Positions 16,625 to 24,751 are shown, counted from the first letter of the stretch. The stretch is 46,804 nucleotides of DNA from Burkholderiaceae bacterium (GCA_016710525.1 JADJVQ010000052.1:1-46804), one strand, 5' to 3'. Notes: generated by a model from the letters alone, not told the origin. A program made the numbers and translations.

Positions 16625-17734
16625 TCAGGCGACCGCCAGCGCCGGGTAATCGGTGTAGCCCTGCGCACCAGCCAGGTAATACGTCTCCGGCCGGGCGCTG
16701 ACCAGCGGCGCGTCGATGCGCAGGCGATGCGGCAGATCCGGATTGCCGATGAAGGGCACGCCGAAGGCGACCGCGTCGGCCGCGCCGCTGTGCACCGCCT
16801 GCAGGGCCATGTCGCGCGTGTAGCGGTTGTTGGCGATGTAGCTGCCCCGAAAGCGCTTGCGCGCCAGCGCGAAGTCAAAGCCGTCGAGATGGCGGCTCGC
16901 GCCGGTCTGGCCCTCGACGAAGTGGATGAAAGCGATGCCGCGTGTGTCCAGCGCGTCGACCAGCGTGCCGTAGGTGGCCTGCGGATTGGAGTCCTGCGGG
17001 CAGTTGTTCGAGCCGGTGACCGGCGAAAGCCGAATGCCGACGCGGTCACGGCCGAACACCGACACGCAGGCGTCGACCACCTCCAGCGCCAGGCGCAGCC
17101 GGTTGGCGATGGACCCGCCGTAGGCATCGGTGCGCCGGTTGACCGCGTCGCGGATGAACTGTTCGAGCAGGTAGCCGTTGGCGCTGTGGATCTCGACGCC
17201 ATCGAATCCCGCGCGCCGGGCGATTTCGGCGGCCCTGCGCCAGTCGTCGACGACACCCGCGATTTCATGGGTCTCCAGCGGCCGCGGGGCGACCCGCTCC
17301 TGCTTGCCGGACGGGGTGCGCACGATGCCGCCCGGGTTGATCGCCGAAGACGACACCGGCAGCGCGCCGCCGGGCTGGAACTCGGGGTGTGAAACCGCGC
17401 CGACGTGCCAGAGCTGCGCCACGATCCGCCCGCCTGCCGCATGCACCGCGTCGGTGACCAGCTGCCAGCCGGCCTGCTGGGTCGCGCTGTACATGCCCGG
17501 GGTGTCGACATATCCCTTGCCCTGCGGCGAGACCTGGGTGGCCTCGCTGACGATCAGGCCGGCACTGGCGCGCTGTGTGTAGTACGTGGCATTCAGCGCA
17601 TGCGGCGCGTCGATGCCGGGCAGTGCATGGCAGCGGGTCAGCGGCGCCATGAAGATGCGGTTGGCGCACTCGATCGCGCCGATGCGAACCGGCGAGAACA
17701 GCGAAACGGGGTCGGTCGTGGCGGAGGTCGACAT
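16625..17734 (-). CDS. old yellow enzyme family alkene reductase (NemA type)
   Basis: A 369-aa FMN TIM-barrel protein. 'NRIFMAPLTRCHA' near the start, the active-site His/Asn pair in 'EIHSANGYLLEQFI', 'DAYGGSIANRLR' and the late 'AFGVPFIGNPDLP' match the classical OYE/NemA group. Such enzymes reduce activated C=C bonds, nitro compounds or nitrate esters with NAD(P)H. It converges with the livF end and lies downstream of the TssB-TssC fusion gene on the same strand across a 177-base gap that contains a tandem repeat. Confidence 0.92.
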   Translation of the reverse strand: MSTSATTDPVSLFSPVRIGAIECANRIFMAPLTRCHALPGIDAPHALNATYYTQRASAGLIVSEATQVSPQGKGYVDTPGMYSATQQAGWQLVTDAVHAAGGRIVAQLWHVGAVSHPEFQPGGALPVSSSAINPGGIVRTPSGKQERVAPRPLETHEIAGVVDDWRRAAEIARRAGFDGVEIHSANGYLLEQFIRDAVNRRTDAYGGSIANRLRLALEVVDACVSVFGRDRVGIRLSPVTGSNNCPQDSNPQATYGTLVDALDTRGIAFIHFVEGQTGASRHLDGFDFALARKRFRGSYIANNRYTRDMALQAVHSGAADAVAFGVPFIGNPDLPHRLRIDAPLVSARPETYYLAGAQGYTDYPALAVA

Positions 17735-17845
17735 GAGCGCGGGCCGCCCGTGGGCAGCCTGGCAAAGGGTGGTGGGCCGGCGAGGATAGCAGCGCCCTGC
17801 GTTTGCTGCAGGGTGCTGCCGTGCACGGTCAGCCCGTGATCGGCC

Positions 17846-17917
17846 CGTCGCGCTTATCCCGTCGCGCGCTTATCCCGTCGCGCTCATGCCGCCACGCCTA
17901 TCCCGCCACGCTCATCC
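17846..17917. repeat. five-copy degenerate tandem repeat, each copy with a stop triplet on the minus strand
   Basis: Units begin at 17846, 17860, 17876, 17890 and 17904 (14 bases each, the second 16) and follow the pattern CGYCRCGCYYATSC. Read leftward, each unit carries a stop: TGA (17914-17912), TAG (17900-17898), TGA (17886-17884), TAA (17872-17870) and TAA (17856-17854). The first is the actual stop of the upstream gene; the first three fall in three different frames. Confidence 0.85.
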
Positions 17918-19420
17918 CCAGGGACCGCGCAGCGCCTGCACCGGATCGGCCAGCGACTGCCAGCGCACCAGCTGCGCCGAGTGCCGGTCGCGCCGGCCCA
18001 TCAGCGGCATGATGCCGGCGTCGACCCAGCGCGCGGCGATGTGCTCCGAGAGCAGCGACTCGGTGCTGGTTCGCATCTGCACATCGCCGTCGCGGTCGCG
18101 GTAGCTGAACGCCGGCAGGTCGGTGATCTCGCGCTGGGCGTCCAGGTTGAGGTCCCAGCTGTCGTCGCGATACGCCAGCGCGGCCAGCATCGCGGCCAGT
18201 GGCGCGGGGCTGCCCCACAGGAAGCCGCCCGTGTCCGACGGATCGGTGATTTCGTCGAAGGTGAAAGCCTCGATCGGATCGGACTTCGCGCCATAAGGCC
18301 GGCGCAGCATGATCCGCCCTGCGATCACGCCGATCGCAGGGGCGCAGGGCAGGCGGCGTACCGACTGCCAATGCGCGGTGATCTGCGGGTCGGGCGAGCG
18401 CCAGGCCGGTGGATTGCCCAGGGAGGCGCCGTCCGGGCTGCCCAGGATCGCGCCGTCGATGCCCGCGAGCAGGGCTGCGCCCGCGCCCGCGACCAGGCTG
18501 CCCAGTGCCGCCAGCAGCGCGATGTCGGCGGGACTGGCGTCGAGCATGTCGTCGAGCGCGACCACTGCCCAGCCTTTGCTGTCGCCGCTGCCGGCGTGGG
18601 CTCCCAGCAGCAGCCGTCCGGTCGCGGAATCGCCCAGCGCCTGGGCGTGCGCCCGGATGTCGGCGAAGAGCTCGGTCTTGGTGATATCGAGAAGGTGGAT
18701 CTCGATCTGCTCTTCTCCCCCGACTTCCGAGACCAGGCGTTCCACGCTGCGCCAGGCTGCCTCGAGCCGCCGGAAACCGGGGTCGTGCAGGACCTGGCGC
18801 AGCAGCTGCGCCAGGGCGCCGTCCACCGAGGCGGTCAGGGCCTGCTGACGGGAGTCGGCGCCGGGCCGGATGTGCGGCGCGACGATGTCTCGGATCATTC
18901 CCTGCACGAGCGAGCCGGCTCCGCCGGCGGGTGCGGCTGCCTGGGGCTTGCGGCCCAGAAGGCGTTCGATGTCGCTGGCGGCGTCGCTGGCCGGGGGCGT
19001 GGCCGGTGCACCGGCCGCGGGCGGGGCGCCGGCCGGGCTCGCGCCCAGGGCGGCGGCTGCGCGCTCGAAGCGGGACGGGTCGGCGAGTTCGGCGCGCAGG
19101 CTGCGCAGGGCGCCGAACAGGGGTACCCGGCGCACCAGGGAATCGGGATGGAAATCGTCCAGCGTGGAGATGTCGAGCGGATTCTCGGCGCCGCGAATCG
19201 ACAGCGTCACACGCGGTGCCAGGCGGGCGAACACCCGCTCGAACGAGTCGATGTCGACCCGCTGGGTCTTGCGCTGGGCCAGCTCCGACGGGCGCAGCGC
19301 CGACGTGCCGCTGAAATCTCCGCAGATCAGCATCCGGAATGGGGCATCGGGTTCGCGGCGCCGGCCGGCGGGTGAGCGGGAGAATCCGATATCGAAGGGC
19401 AGGGGGTTGTCCGGCGTCAT
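17912..19420 (-). CDS. orphan fused TssB-TssC-like type VI secretion contractile-sheath protein
   Basis: A 502-aa protein. Residues ~25-125 resemble TssB/VipA: 'FRMLICGDFSG', 'RKTQRVDIDSFERVFARLAP' and 'LDISTLDDFHPDSLVRRVP'. An Ala/Pro-rich linker (~125-150) leads to a TssC/VipB-like half: 'VLHDPGFRRLEAAWRSVERL', 'IEIHLLDITKTELFADI', 'RRPYGAKSDPIEAFTFDE', 'GGFLWGSPAPLAAM' and 'GIMPLMGRRDRHSAQL' at the end. In canonical systems TssB and TssC are separate proteins that form the contractile sheath. AAGGA sits 6 bases before the ATG. No tube, baseplate, ClpV or membrane-complex gene is in the window. Its role is unknown: a regulatory or vestigial sheath, or part of a system encoded elsewhere. Confidence 0.8.
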   Translation of the reverse strand: MTPDNPLPFDIGFSRSPAGRRREPDAPFRMLICGDFSGTSALRPSELAQRKTQRVDIDSFERVFARLAPRVTLSIRGAENPLDISTLDDFHPDSLVRRVPLFGALRSLRAELADPSRFERAAAALGASPAGAPPAAGAPATPPASDAASDIERLLGRKPQAAAPAGGAGSLVQGMIRDIVAPHIRPGADSRQQALTASVDGALAQLLRQVLHDPGFRRLEAAWRSVERLVSEVGGEEQIEIHLLDITKTELFADIRAHAQALGDSATGRLLLGAHAGSGDSKGWAVVALDDMLDASPADIALLAALGSLVAGAGAALLAGIDGAILGSPDGASLGNPPAWRSPDPQITAHWQSVRRLPCAPAIGVIAGRIMLRRPYGAKSDPIEAFTFDEITDPSDTGGFLWGSPAPLAAMLAALAYRDDSWDLNLDAQREITDLPAFSYRDRDGDVQMRTSTESLLSEHIAARWVDAGIMPLMGRRDRHSAQLVRWQSLADPVQALRGPWG

Positions 19421-19523
19421 GGGCGATCCTTCGTCGGCAAGGGGGGAGAGCTGTCGGCAAATGGACTGGCAGCCTGGGTCGGGCGCTGCCGGTCGCGGTC
19501 AGCGGCAGTATGATCCAGGCCGC

Positions 19524-19601
19524 ATGTTTCGTCCTCCCCTGCTCCGCTGCGCCGCCTGCGGCCGATTCCGCGCCTTGGGCGTGAGATCGCCATGTGGCTG
19601 A
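19524..19601 (+). CDS. possible 25-codon Cys-containing leader ORF overlapping the TauE start
   Basis: ATG at 19524 opens a 25-residue frame with Cys at positions 9, 12 and 24 (CAAC and a terminal SPCG). Its TGA lies 5 bases inside the following exporter gene, giving a 10-base overlap. Neither start has a strong ribosome site, so translational coupling is conceivable. A short ORF of this size can occur by chance in this DNA. Confidence 0.3.
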   Translation: MFRPPLLRCAACGRFRALGVRSPCG

Positions 19602-20383
19602 TTGCCTACGCCCTGACGGGCGCTGTGGTGGGATTTCTCGCCGGACTGCTCGGGATTGGCGGGGGCATGACGCTGGTGCCGGTGTTTTCGGCCATGTTCC
19701 AGGCCCAGTCGCTGTCGGTCGACCACACCGTGCACCTGGCGCTGGCCACCGCGATGGCCTCGGTCGTCTTTACGTCCAGCTCCAGCGTGCTGGCCCATCA
19801 TCGGCTGGGATCGGTCGACTGGTCGATCGTGCGGCGCATGGCGCCCGGCATGGTCGCCGGCAGTCTGCTGTCGACGCTGGCAGCCGGCTGGCTGTCGCAG
19901 CGCGTGCTTGCGCTGGGATTCGCGCTGATCGTCTATGGCGGGGCCACCCAGATGCTGCTGGGGCGCAAGCCTGCTCCCGGACGCACATTGCCGGGCCCGC
20001 TGCCGATGACCGCTTTGGGCCTGGGAATCGGCGTGATCTGCGGCCTGGTCTCGGCCGGGGGCGCGTTTCTCACGGTGCCGCTGATGCTGGCCTGGGGTGT
20101 GGCGATGCGCATGGCCATCGGCACTGCGGCCGCGGTCGGAGTGCCCGTGGCAGTGGTCGGCATGGCCGGCTACGTGATCTCCGGATGGCGGGTGCCCAAC
20201 CTGCCCGAATACTCGCTGGGCTTCGTGTACCTGCCGGCGCTGCTGGCCATCGTCGCGGCGAGCGTGCTGACCGCGCCGTTCGGTGCGCGCCTCGCGCACA
20301 AGCTCCCGGTGGCCACGATGAAGCGGGTGTTTGCGCTGCTGCTGTATCTGCTGGCGACCAAGATGGTCGTGTCGTACTGGTGA
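19592..20383 (+). CDS. TauE/SafE-family sulfite/organosulfonate exporter-like membrane protein
   Basis: A 263-aa protein with about eight hydrophobic spans. It opens 'GAVVGFLAGLLGIGGGMTLVPVF' (split), the family signature, which repeats in degenerate form in the second half as 'GLGIGVICGLVSAGGAFLTVPLM'. Members move sulfite, sulfoacetate or other small anions across the inner membrane. It is divergent from the TssB-TssC fusion gene, and a gamma-carbonic-anhydrase-like gene begins 10 bases after its stop. Confidence 0.92.
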   Translation: MWLIAYALTGAVVGFLAGLLGIGGGMTLVPVFSAMFQAQSLSVDHTVHLALATAMASVVFTSSSSVLAHHRLGSVDWSIVRRMAPGMVAGSLLSTLAAGWLSQRVLALGFALIVYGGATQMLLGRKPAPGRTLPGPLPMTALGLGIGVICGLVSAGGAFLTVPLMLAWGVAMRMAIGTAAAVGVPVAVVGMAGYVISGWRVPNLPEYSLGFVYLPALLAIVAASVLTAPFGARLAHKLPVATMKRVFALLLYLLATKMVVSYW

Positions 20384-20393
20384 GGTGTCGAAC

Positions 20394-20984
20394 ATGAAGC
20401 AAGCGCCCGGGGTCTACAGCTTCGATGGGGTCACGCCCGTGATCGACCCCAGCGCCTATGTGCATCCGGGTGCCACGCTGATCGGTGACGTGATCATCGG
20501 ACCGGGCTGTTTCGTGGCCGCGGGTGCGGTGCTGCGTGGCGATTTCGGGCGCATCGTGATGGAGCGTGAATCCAACCTGCAGGACAACTGCGTGGTGCAC
20601 ACGCTCAGCGATTTCGACTGCGTGCTCGCCGAGCACAGCCACATCGGCCATGGCGCGGTCGTGCATGCCGCCCATGTCGGGCGCGGTGTGCTGGTCGGCA
20701 TGAACGCGGTGGTGATGGACCGCTCGCGCATCGGCGAATTCACGATGGTGGCGGCGATGTCGTTCGTGAAGATCGGCGCGCAGATCCCGCCGAGGGTGCT
20801 GGTGGCTGGCGTGCCGGCCAAGGTCGTGCGCGAACTCTCCGAGCAGGACATCGCCGGCAAGGCGCGCGGCACCGCGCTGTACGTGGAACTTGCCCAGCGC
20901 TGCCTGGCCGGCGAGCGGCCGGTCGAACCGCTGGCGGCGGCCGATCCGCAGCGCCTGGCCAGCCGCACCCGCTGGGTGCGCTGA
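20394..20984 (+). CDS. gamma-carbonic-anhydrase / PaaY-like hexapeptide-repeat protein
   Basis: A 196-aa left-handed beta-helix protein. Hexapeptide repeats run from 'IDPSAYVHPGATLIGDVIIG' on. The likely metal-binding His residues are in 'VVHTLSD', 'HIGHGAVVHAAH', and an active-site-like Asn in 'NLQDNCVVH'. The closest described family is PaaY, a thioesterase-like protein accompanying phenylacetate degradation; relatives are annotated as carnitine operon CaiE or gamma-CA. A GAGGTG site precedes the ATG. No paa genes are in the window, so the pathway link is only suggestive. Confidence 0.85.
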   Translation: MKQAPGVYSFDGVTPVIDPSAYVHPGATLIGDVIIGPGCFVAAGAVLRGDFGRIVMERESNLQDNCVVHTLSDFDCVLAEHSHIGHGAVVHAAHVGRGVLVGMNAVVMDRSRIGEFTMVAAMSFVKIGAQIPPRVLVAGVPAKVVRELSEQDIAGKARGTALYVELAQRCLAGERPVEPLAAADPQRLASRTRWVR

Positions 20985-21009
20985 GCGGCGCGCCGGGCAC
21001 GCGCGAAAA

Positions 21010-21081
21010 CCTCAGGCGGGCGCGCCGGCCGCGGCACCCTCAGGCAGGCGTGCCGGCCGCGACACCCTCAGGCAGGCGCGC
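21010..21081. repeat. 28-bp tandem repeat (2.5 copies) carrying stop codons on the minus strand
   Basis: Copies start at 21010, 21038 and 21066 (the last partial) and differ at only three positions between the first two full units. Each contains TCA at the same offset (21012, 21040, 21068), which is TGA for leftward translation. The TCA at 21068 is the actual GNAT stop. The three stops lie in three different frames because 28 is not divisible by three. Confidence 0.85.
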
Positions 21082-21622
21082 TGCGTTCGCCCTCGCCGGC
21101 CTCGTACTGCATCATCACCACGTCGAGCCAGCGCTCGAACTTCCAGCCGGTGGCGCGCAGGATGCCGGCCATCTTGAAGCCGCAGGCCGCGTGCAGTGCG
21201 ATCGATCCGGTGTTCCTGCTGTCGCCGATCACCGCCAGCACCTGGCGGCAGCCGCGTGCTTCGCAGGCGGCCAGCAGCGCCTGCAGCAGCTGGCGGCCCA
21301 CGCCCTGGCCGATCGCCTGGGGCGCGATGTAGATCGAGTCCTCGACCGTGAACCGGTAGGCCGGCCGCGCCCGGAAAAAATTGGCGTAGGCATAGCCGAT
21401 CACCAGCCCGCCGCGTTCGGCGACCAGGTAGGGAAACTGGTTGCCCAGCACGTCCGTGCGGCGACGGGTCATTTCATCGAGGCTGGGCGGATCGAGTTCG
21501 AAGGTGCCGGTGCCGTGTGTCACGTGATGCGCATAGATGGCCTGGATGGCCGGCAGGTCTTCTTCGCGGCTGTTGCGGACCTGCAGCGCCGACGCGGCAG
21601 GTCCGGGGACTGTATCGTTCAT
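21068..21622 (-). CDS. GNAT-family N-acetyltransferase (phosphinothricin-acetyltransferase-like)
   Basis: A 184-aa GNAT protein. 'VRNSREEDLPAIQAIYAHHV' forms the first strand and helices, 'RPAYRFTVEDSIYIAP' the central strand, 'GQGVGRQLLQALL' the acetyl-CoA pyrophosphate loop (Q/RxxGxG/A), and 'SIALHAACGFKMAGILRATGWKFERWLDVVMMQ' (in parts) the C-terminal signature of the Pat/Bar group that acetylates phosphinothricin or methionine-sulfone-like amines. The ATG at 21622 gives the family-typical N-terminus. It is divergent from the SDR gene by 42 bases. The stop lies in a tandem repeat. Confidence 0.9.
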   Translation of the reverse strand: MNDTVPGPAASALQVRNSREEDLPAIQAIYAHHVTHGTGTFELDPPSLDEMTRRRTDVLGNQFPYLVAERGGLVIGYAYANFFRARPAYRFTVEDSIYIAPQAIGQGVGRQLLQALLAACEARGCRQVLAVIGDSRNTGSIALHAACGFKMAGILRATGWKFERWLDVVMMQYEAGEGERSAPA

Positions 21623-21664
21623 GGCGGCACTCGGAAGAGGTGTGGAAAACGACTGGAGAATACG

Positions 21665-22477
21665 ATGGATCTGGAGCTGGGCAACAAGGTGGTGGTGATC
21701 ACGGGCGGCAGCAAGGGCATCGGCCTGTCCTGCGCGCATGGCTTTCTGGCCGAGGGCGCACGAGTGGCGATCGTGTCGCGCGACGCCGGCAATCTGGCAC
21801 GCGCCCAGGCCGAACTGGCTGCGGCATTCCCGTCGGCTGCGGGGGCGTCGCCCGCGCGCCTGCTGACCGTGTCCGGTGAAATGAGCGACCCCGCCGCCAC
21901 GGCCGCGATGATCGAACAGGTCGAAAGGGCCATGGGCCCGATCGATGTGCTGGTGACCTCGGCCGGCGCGGCGCGGCGCACGCCGCCCGACGAGCTGACA
22001 CCGGCCGCCTGGCGCGCCGCGATGGATGCCAAGTATTTCAGCTACGTATTTCCGATCGATGCGGTGATCAAGCGCATGGCCGCGCGTGGCACCGGGGCGA
22101 TCGTCAATGTGATCGGGGCGGGCGGCAAGGTGGCCAGTCCGGTGCACATGGCCGGAGGCGCCGCCAATGCGGCACTGATGCTGGTGACCGCCGGCATGGC
22201 CAATGCGTATGCCGCCAAGGGCATCCGGGTCAATGCGGTCAATCCGGGCCTGACGCTGACCGAGCGCCTCAAGGAGGGCATGCTGGCCGATGCGAAGCTG
22301 GCCGGTATCACCCCGGAAGAAGCGCTGATCCGTGCGAAGGCCAAGCTGCCGCTGGGCCGCATCGCCACGCCGGAGGAGATCGCCAACGCGGTGCTCTTCC
22401 TGGCTTCATCGAAGGCCAGCTACATCTCCGGAGCCATCGTGGCGATGGACGGCGCGGTCCACCCGATCGTGGTCTGA
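21665..22477 (+). CDS. SDR-family protein lacking the catalytic YxxxK pair
   Basis: This 270-aa Rossmann protein has the cofactor motif 'VVITGGSKGIGLSCAHGF', the 'SAGAARR' loop after strand 4, 'RVNAVNPGLTLTERLKEGM' and the terminal 'SSKASYISGAIVAMDGA', so it clearly belongs to the short-chain dehydrogenases. Where YSASK-type residues should lie, it reads 'HMAGGAANAALM': aligning on the following AAL, the catalytic Tyr is Gly and the Lys is Asn. GGAGA lies 6 bases before the ATG. It could be a non-redox relative or use another mechanism; the substrate is unknown. Confidence 0.88.
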   Translation: MDLELGNKVVVITGGSKGIGLSCAHGFLAEGARVAIVSRDAGNLARAQAELAAAFPSAAGASPARLLTVSGEMSDPAATAAMIEQVERAMGPIDVLVTSAGAARRTPPDELTPAAWRAAMDAKYFSYVFPIDAVIKRMAARGTGAIVNVIGAGGKVASPVHMAGGAANAALMLVTAGMANAYAAKGIRVNAVNPGLTLTERLKEGMLADAKLAGITPEEALIRAKAKLPLGRIATPEEIANAVLFLASSKASYISGAIVAMDGAVHPIVV

Positions 22478-22566
22478 GCGCCGGCGCCCGATGGTGGGCG
22501 CCTCCTTGCGGGCCGCCGGCCAGAACGGGTGTGAACCGATGGCCGGCGTGCGAAACGGCGGTGAGG

Positions 22567-23712
22567 TCAGGCGGCCTTGTTCGGCGTGATCAGGTACTTC
22601 GCGCCCGTGGCGTGCTTGCCGTACACCGCAATGGCGTCCAGGCGCAGTGCGTCGGCCAGCGACACCTCGCGGGTGTAGGTGCTGGCGAAGGTCGTCTTGA
22701 GTTCGGCAACCACCCGCTGGCGCAGCTGCTGGCCGGCCTCGAAGCCGATCTTCTGCAGGAACGGGGTGAGCAGCCAGCCGCCGACCGACCACGCCATCCC
22801 GAAATTGCGGTTGATCTCGGTGGGGCCGCGATCCAGGCCGCCGTAGATGTAGACCTGCTTGTGCGTGCTCGACCCGTAGCGGCTGTATTCCTTGGCCGTC
22901 AGGTTGGCCGCCGCTTCCATGCAGCCCAGGATCTGGCCGGCCAGCTTGCCCCCGCCGATGGCGTCGAAGGCGATGGTGGCGCCGGTGGCCACCAGCGCGC
23001 GGGTCAGGTCGTCGAGGAAGGTGGGCACGCTGGAATTGACCACGTGCACCGCGCCGATCGCGCGCAGGATGTCTTCCTGCTCCTGCTTGCGCACGATATT
23101 CACCAGCCCGATGCCGTCCTTCAGGCAGATGCGGTTGAGCATCTGGCCCAGGTTGGAGGCGGCGGCCGTGTGGACCAGCGCCTTGTGGCCTTCGCGGCGC
23201 ATGGTCTCGACCATGCCCAGCGAAGTCAGCGGATTGACGAAGCAGGATGCGCCCTCGGCGGGCGTGGTGCCTTCAGGCAGCACCAGGCACTGCACCGCCT
23301 TGATGCTGCGGTACTGCGCGTACATCGCGCCGCCCAGGATGGCGACGGTCTTGCCCAGCAGCGCCTGCGCCGCCTCGGACGAACCCGCCTTGACCACGAC
23401 GCCGGCCGCTTCATTGCCCACCGGCATCGACTGATCGACCCGCCCGCCCATGCCCTTCATCAGCTTCTCGGGCACGGTGGCGGTGATCACCGGGCGCTCG
23501 GGCGTGCCGCCGGCCTTGGCGGTGCTGAGATCGGCCGCGCCGAACAGCAGGCCGAGATCCGAGGGGTTCATCGGCGAGGCCTCGATTCGCACCAGCACCT
23601 CTTCGGGGCCCGGCTCAGGGGTGGTGATGCTGGCCAGGGAAATTTCGAGCTCGCCGCTGCTCTTGATCAGCGAGCGAAGCTGCAGCGAGGTGGCGGGAAT
23701 GGATGCACTCAT
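22567..23712 (-). CDS. MDR-family zinc-free reductase resembling 2-enoyl thioester reductases
   Basis: A 381-aa medium-chain dehydrogenase/reductase. The N-terminal GroES-like part includes 'VLVRIEASPMNPSDLGLLFG' and 'PVGNEAAGVVVKAG', and the cofactor domain includes 'VHTAAASNLGQMLNRIC' and 'IAFDAIGGG'. There is no structural zinc Cys cluster. The general family is that of enoyl-reductase/quinone-oxidoreductase-like enzymes reducing a conjugated double bond with NADPH. The ATG at 23712 follows CGGAGAC. It is convergent with the SDR gene and co-directional with the MBL gene upstream. The substrate is not determinable. Confidence 0.85.
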   Translation of the reverse strand: MSASIPATSLQLRSLIKSSGELEISLASITTPEPGPEEVLVRIEASPMNPSDLGLLFGAADLSTAKAGGTPERPVITATVPEKLMKGMGGRVDQSMPVGNEAAGVVVKAGSSEAAQALLGKTVAILGGAMYAQYRSIKAVQCLVLPEGTTPAEGASCFVNPLTSLGMVETMRREGHKALVHTAAASNLGQMLNRICLKDGIGLVNIVRKQEQEDILRAIGAVHVVNSSVPTFLDDLTRALVATGATIAFDAIGGGKLAGQILGCMEAAANLTAKEYSRYGSSTHKQVYIYGGLDRGPTEINRNFGMAWSVGGWLLTPFLQKIGFEAGQQLRQRVVAELKTTFASTYTREVSLADALRLDAIAVYGKHATGAKYLITPNKAA

Positions 23713-23785
23713 GGTCTGTCTCCGTTGGGTTTGTCGGCGAGTATAGGTGCTGGGCGCGCTGGCTGCCGAGGCGATGCGGCCGGGC

Positions 23786-24742
23786 TCAGGCGCCGGCCGG
23801 TTCCGCATTGAGCAGGTCGCCATTGGCGGCCCGCCCGAGCTGGCCCTGCGCGAGCAGGTCGTCGGCGGCCCATTGCAGCGCCTGGGCCAGTGTCATGCCG
23901 AGCTGGTCGGCTGCGCCACGCATGATGGTCGCGCCCGCGGTGGTCTCGATCAACCCCGTCATCGGCAGCTGTTCGAATTCGAGCATCAGGAACTTGATCA
24001 GCGCCTTGATCGAATTTCGGGCGTTGCGTCGCGGGTCGGCACGCAGCGCGGCCAGCCGGCCCCGTGCCCGCTGCAGGGCATCCGGCACGTCATGGAACAC
24101 CCGTCCGTGGCCGGGGAGCACGGTGCGCACCGGCAGCGAGGCGATCAGCTCCAGCACGTCGTGCTGCTCGCGAAATCCGGAGTCGCCCGACAGCTCGGGA
24201 AAGATGATGCCGAAGCCGTTCTCCCACAACGCATCGGCCGAAATCAGCAGCTGTTCGTCCGGGCAATGCAGGATCAGCGAATGCGGGTCGTGACCCGGCG
24301 CCGCGAGCGCCTGCCAGTCCAGCCCGCCCAGGCGCAGATGCTCGCCGGGCGTGATCGCGCCGTCGGCACAAAACCGTTCGCAGCGCTGGCCGGTGCCGCG
24401 AAAGGTCAGCCGTGTTTCGTCCCAGAGGCACACGGTGTCGAACTCGGCCTGCGGGACTCGCACCCGGGCGCCGCTGATCCGCGCCAGCAGGGCATTGCCG
24501 CCGCAGTGATCGGAGTGCAGATGGGTGTTCAGGATGTGCCGCAGTGCGCCGATCGGCAGACCCTCGCCACCCAGCACATGGGTGACCAGGGCTAGCGTCT
24601 GGGCGGCGTGTTTGCCGTATCCGGTGTCGATGAGCGTGGCGTGGCGGTTCCCGGCCTGCCCGTCGAAGCCGATGATCTGGTTGCACGACAGCCAGTCGCG
24701 CTGGATGAACCGGATCGAGGCCGGTAGTGAGGGAACGCTCAT
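23786..24742 (-). CDS. MBL-fold metallohydrolase
   Basis: A 318-aa protein. The metal motif is 'NTHLHSDHCGG' (HxHxDH), followed by His in 'AAPGHDPHSL', Asp in 'LLISADALWENG' and His in 'VLPGHGRVFHD', giving a full dinuclear site. The all-helical C-terminal ~90 residues are similar in layout to LACTB2/glyoxalase-II-like hydrolases and RNA-processing relatives. It probably cleaves a thioester or phosphodiester; which is unclear. It lies downstream of a small membrane protein gene in the leftward liu-linked block. Confidence 0.88.
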   Translation of the reverse strand: MSVPSLPASIRFIQRDWLSCNQIIGFDGQAGNRHATLIDTGYGKHAAQTLALVTHVLGGEGLPIGALRHILNTHLHSDHCGGNALLARISGARVRVPQAEFDTVCLWDETRLTFRGTGQRCERFCADGAITPGEHLRLGGLDWQALAAPGHDPHSLILHCPDEQLLISADALWENGFGIIFPELSGDSGFREQHDVLELIASLPVRTVLPGHGRVFHDVPDALQRARGRLAALRADPRRNARNSIKALIKFLMLEFEQLPMTGLIETTAGATIMRGAADQLGMTLAQALQWAADDLLAQGQLGRAANGDLLNAEPAGA

Positions 24743-24751
24743 GGCGGGCTG

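Noticed and set aside
17735..17845. Intergenic stretch upstream of the NemA-type reductase
   Set aside because: No clear promoter, RNA gene or ORF could be supported in these 111 bases outside the tandem repeat.
22478..22566. Possible third stop-bearing repeat between the SDR and MDR genes
   Set aside because: Only loose similarity (AACGG...GTGA twice) is visible, with no regular unit.
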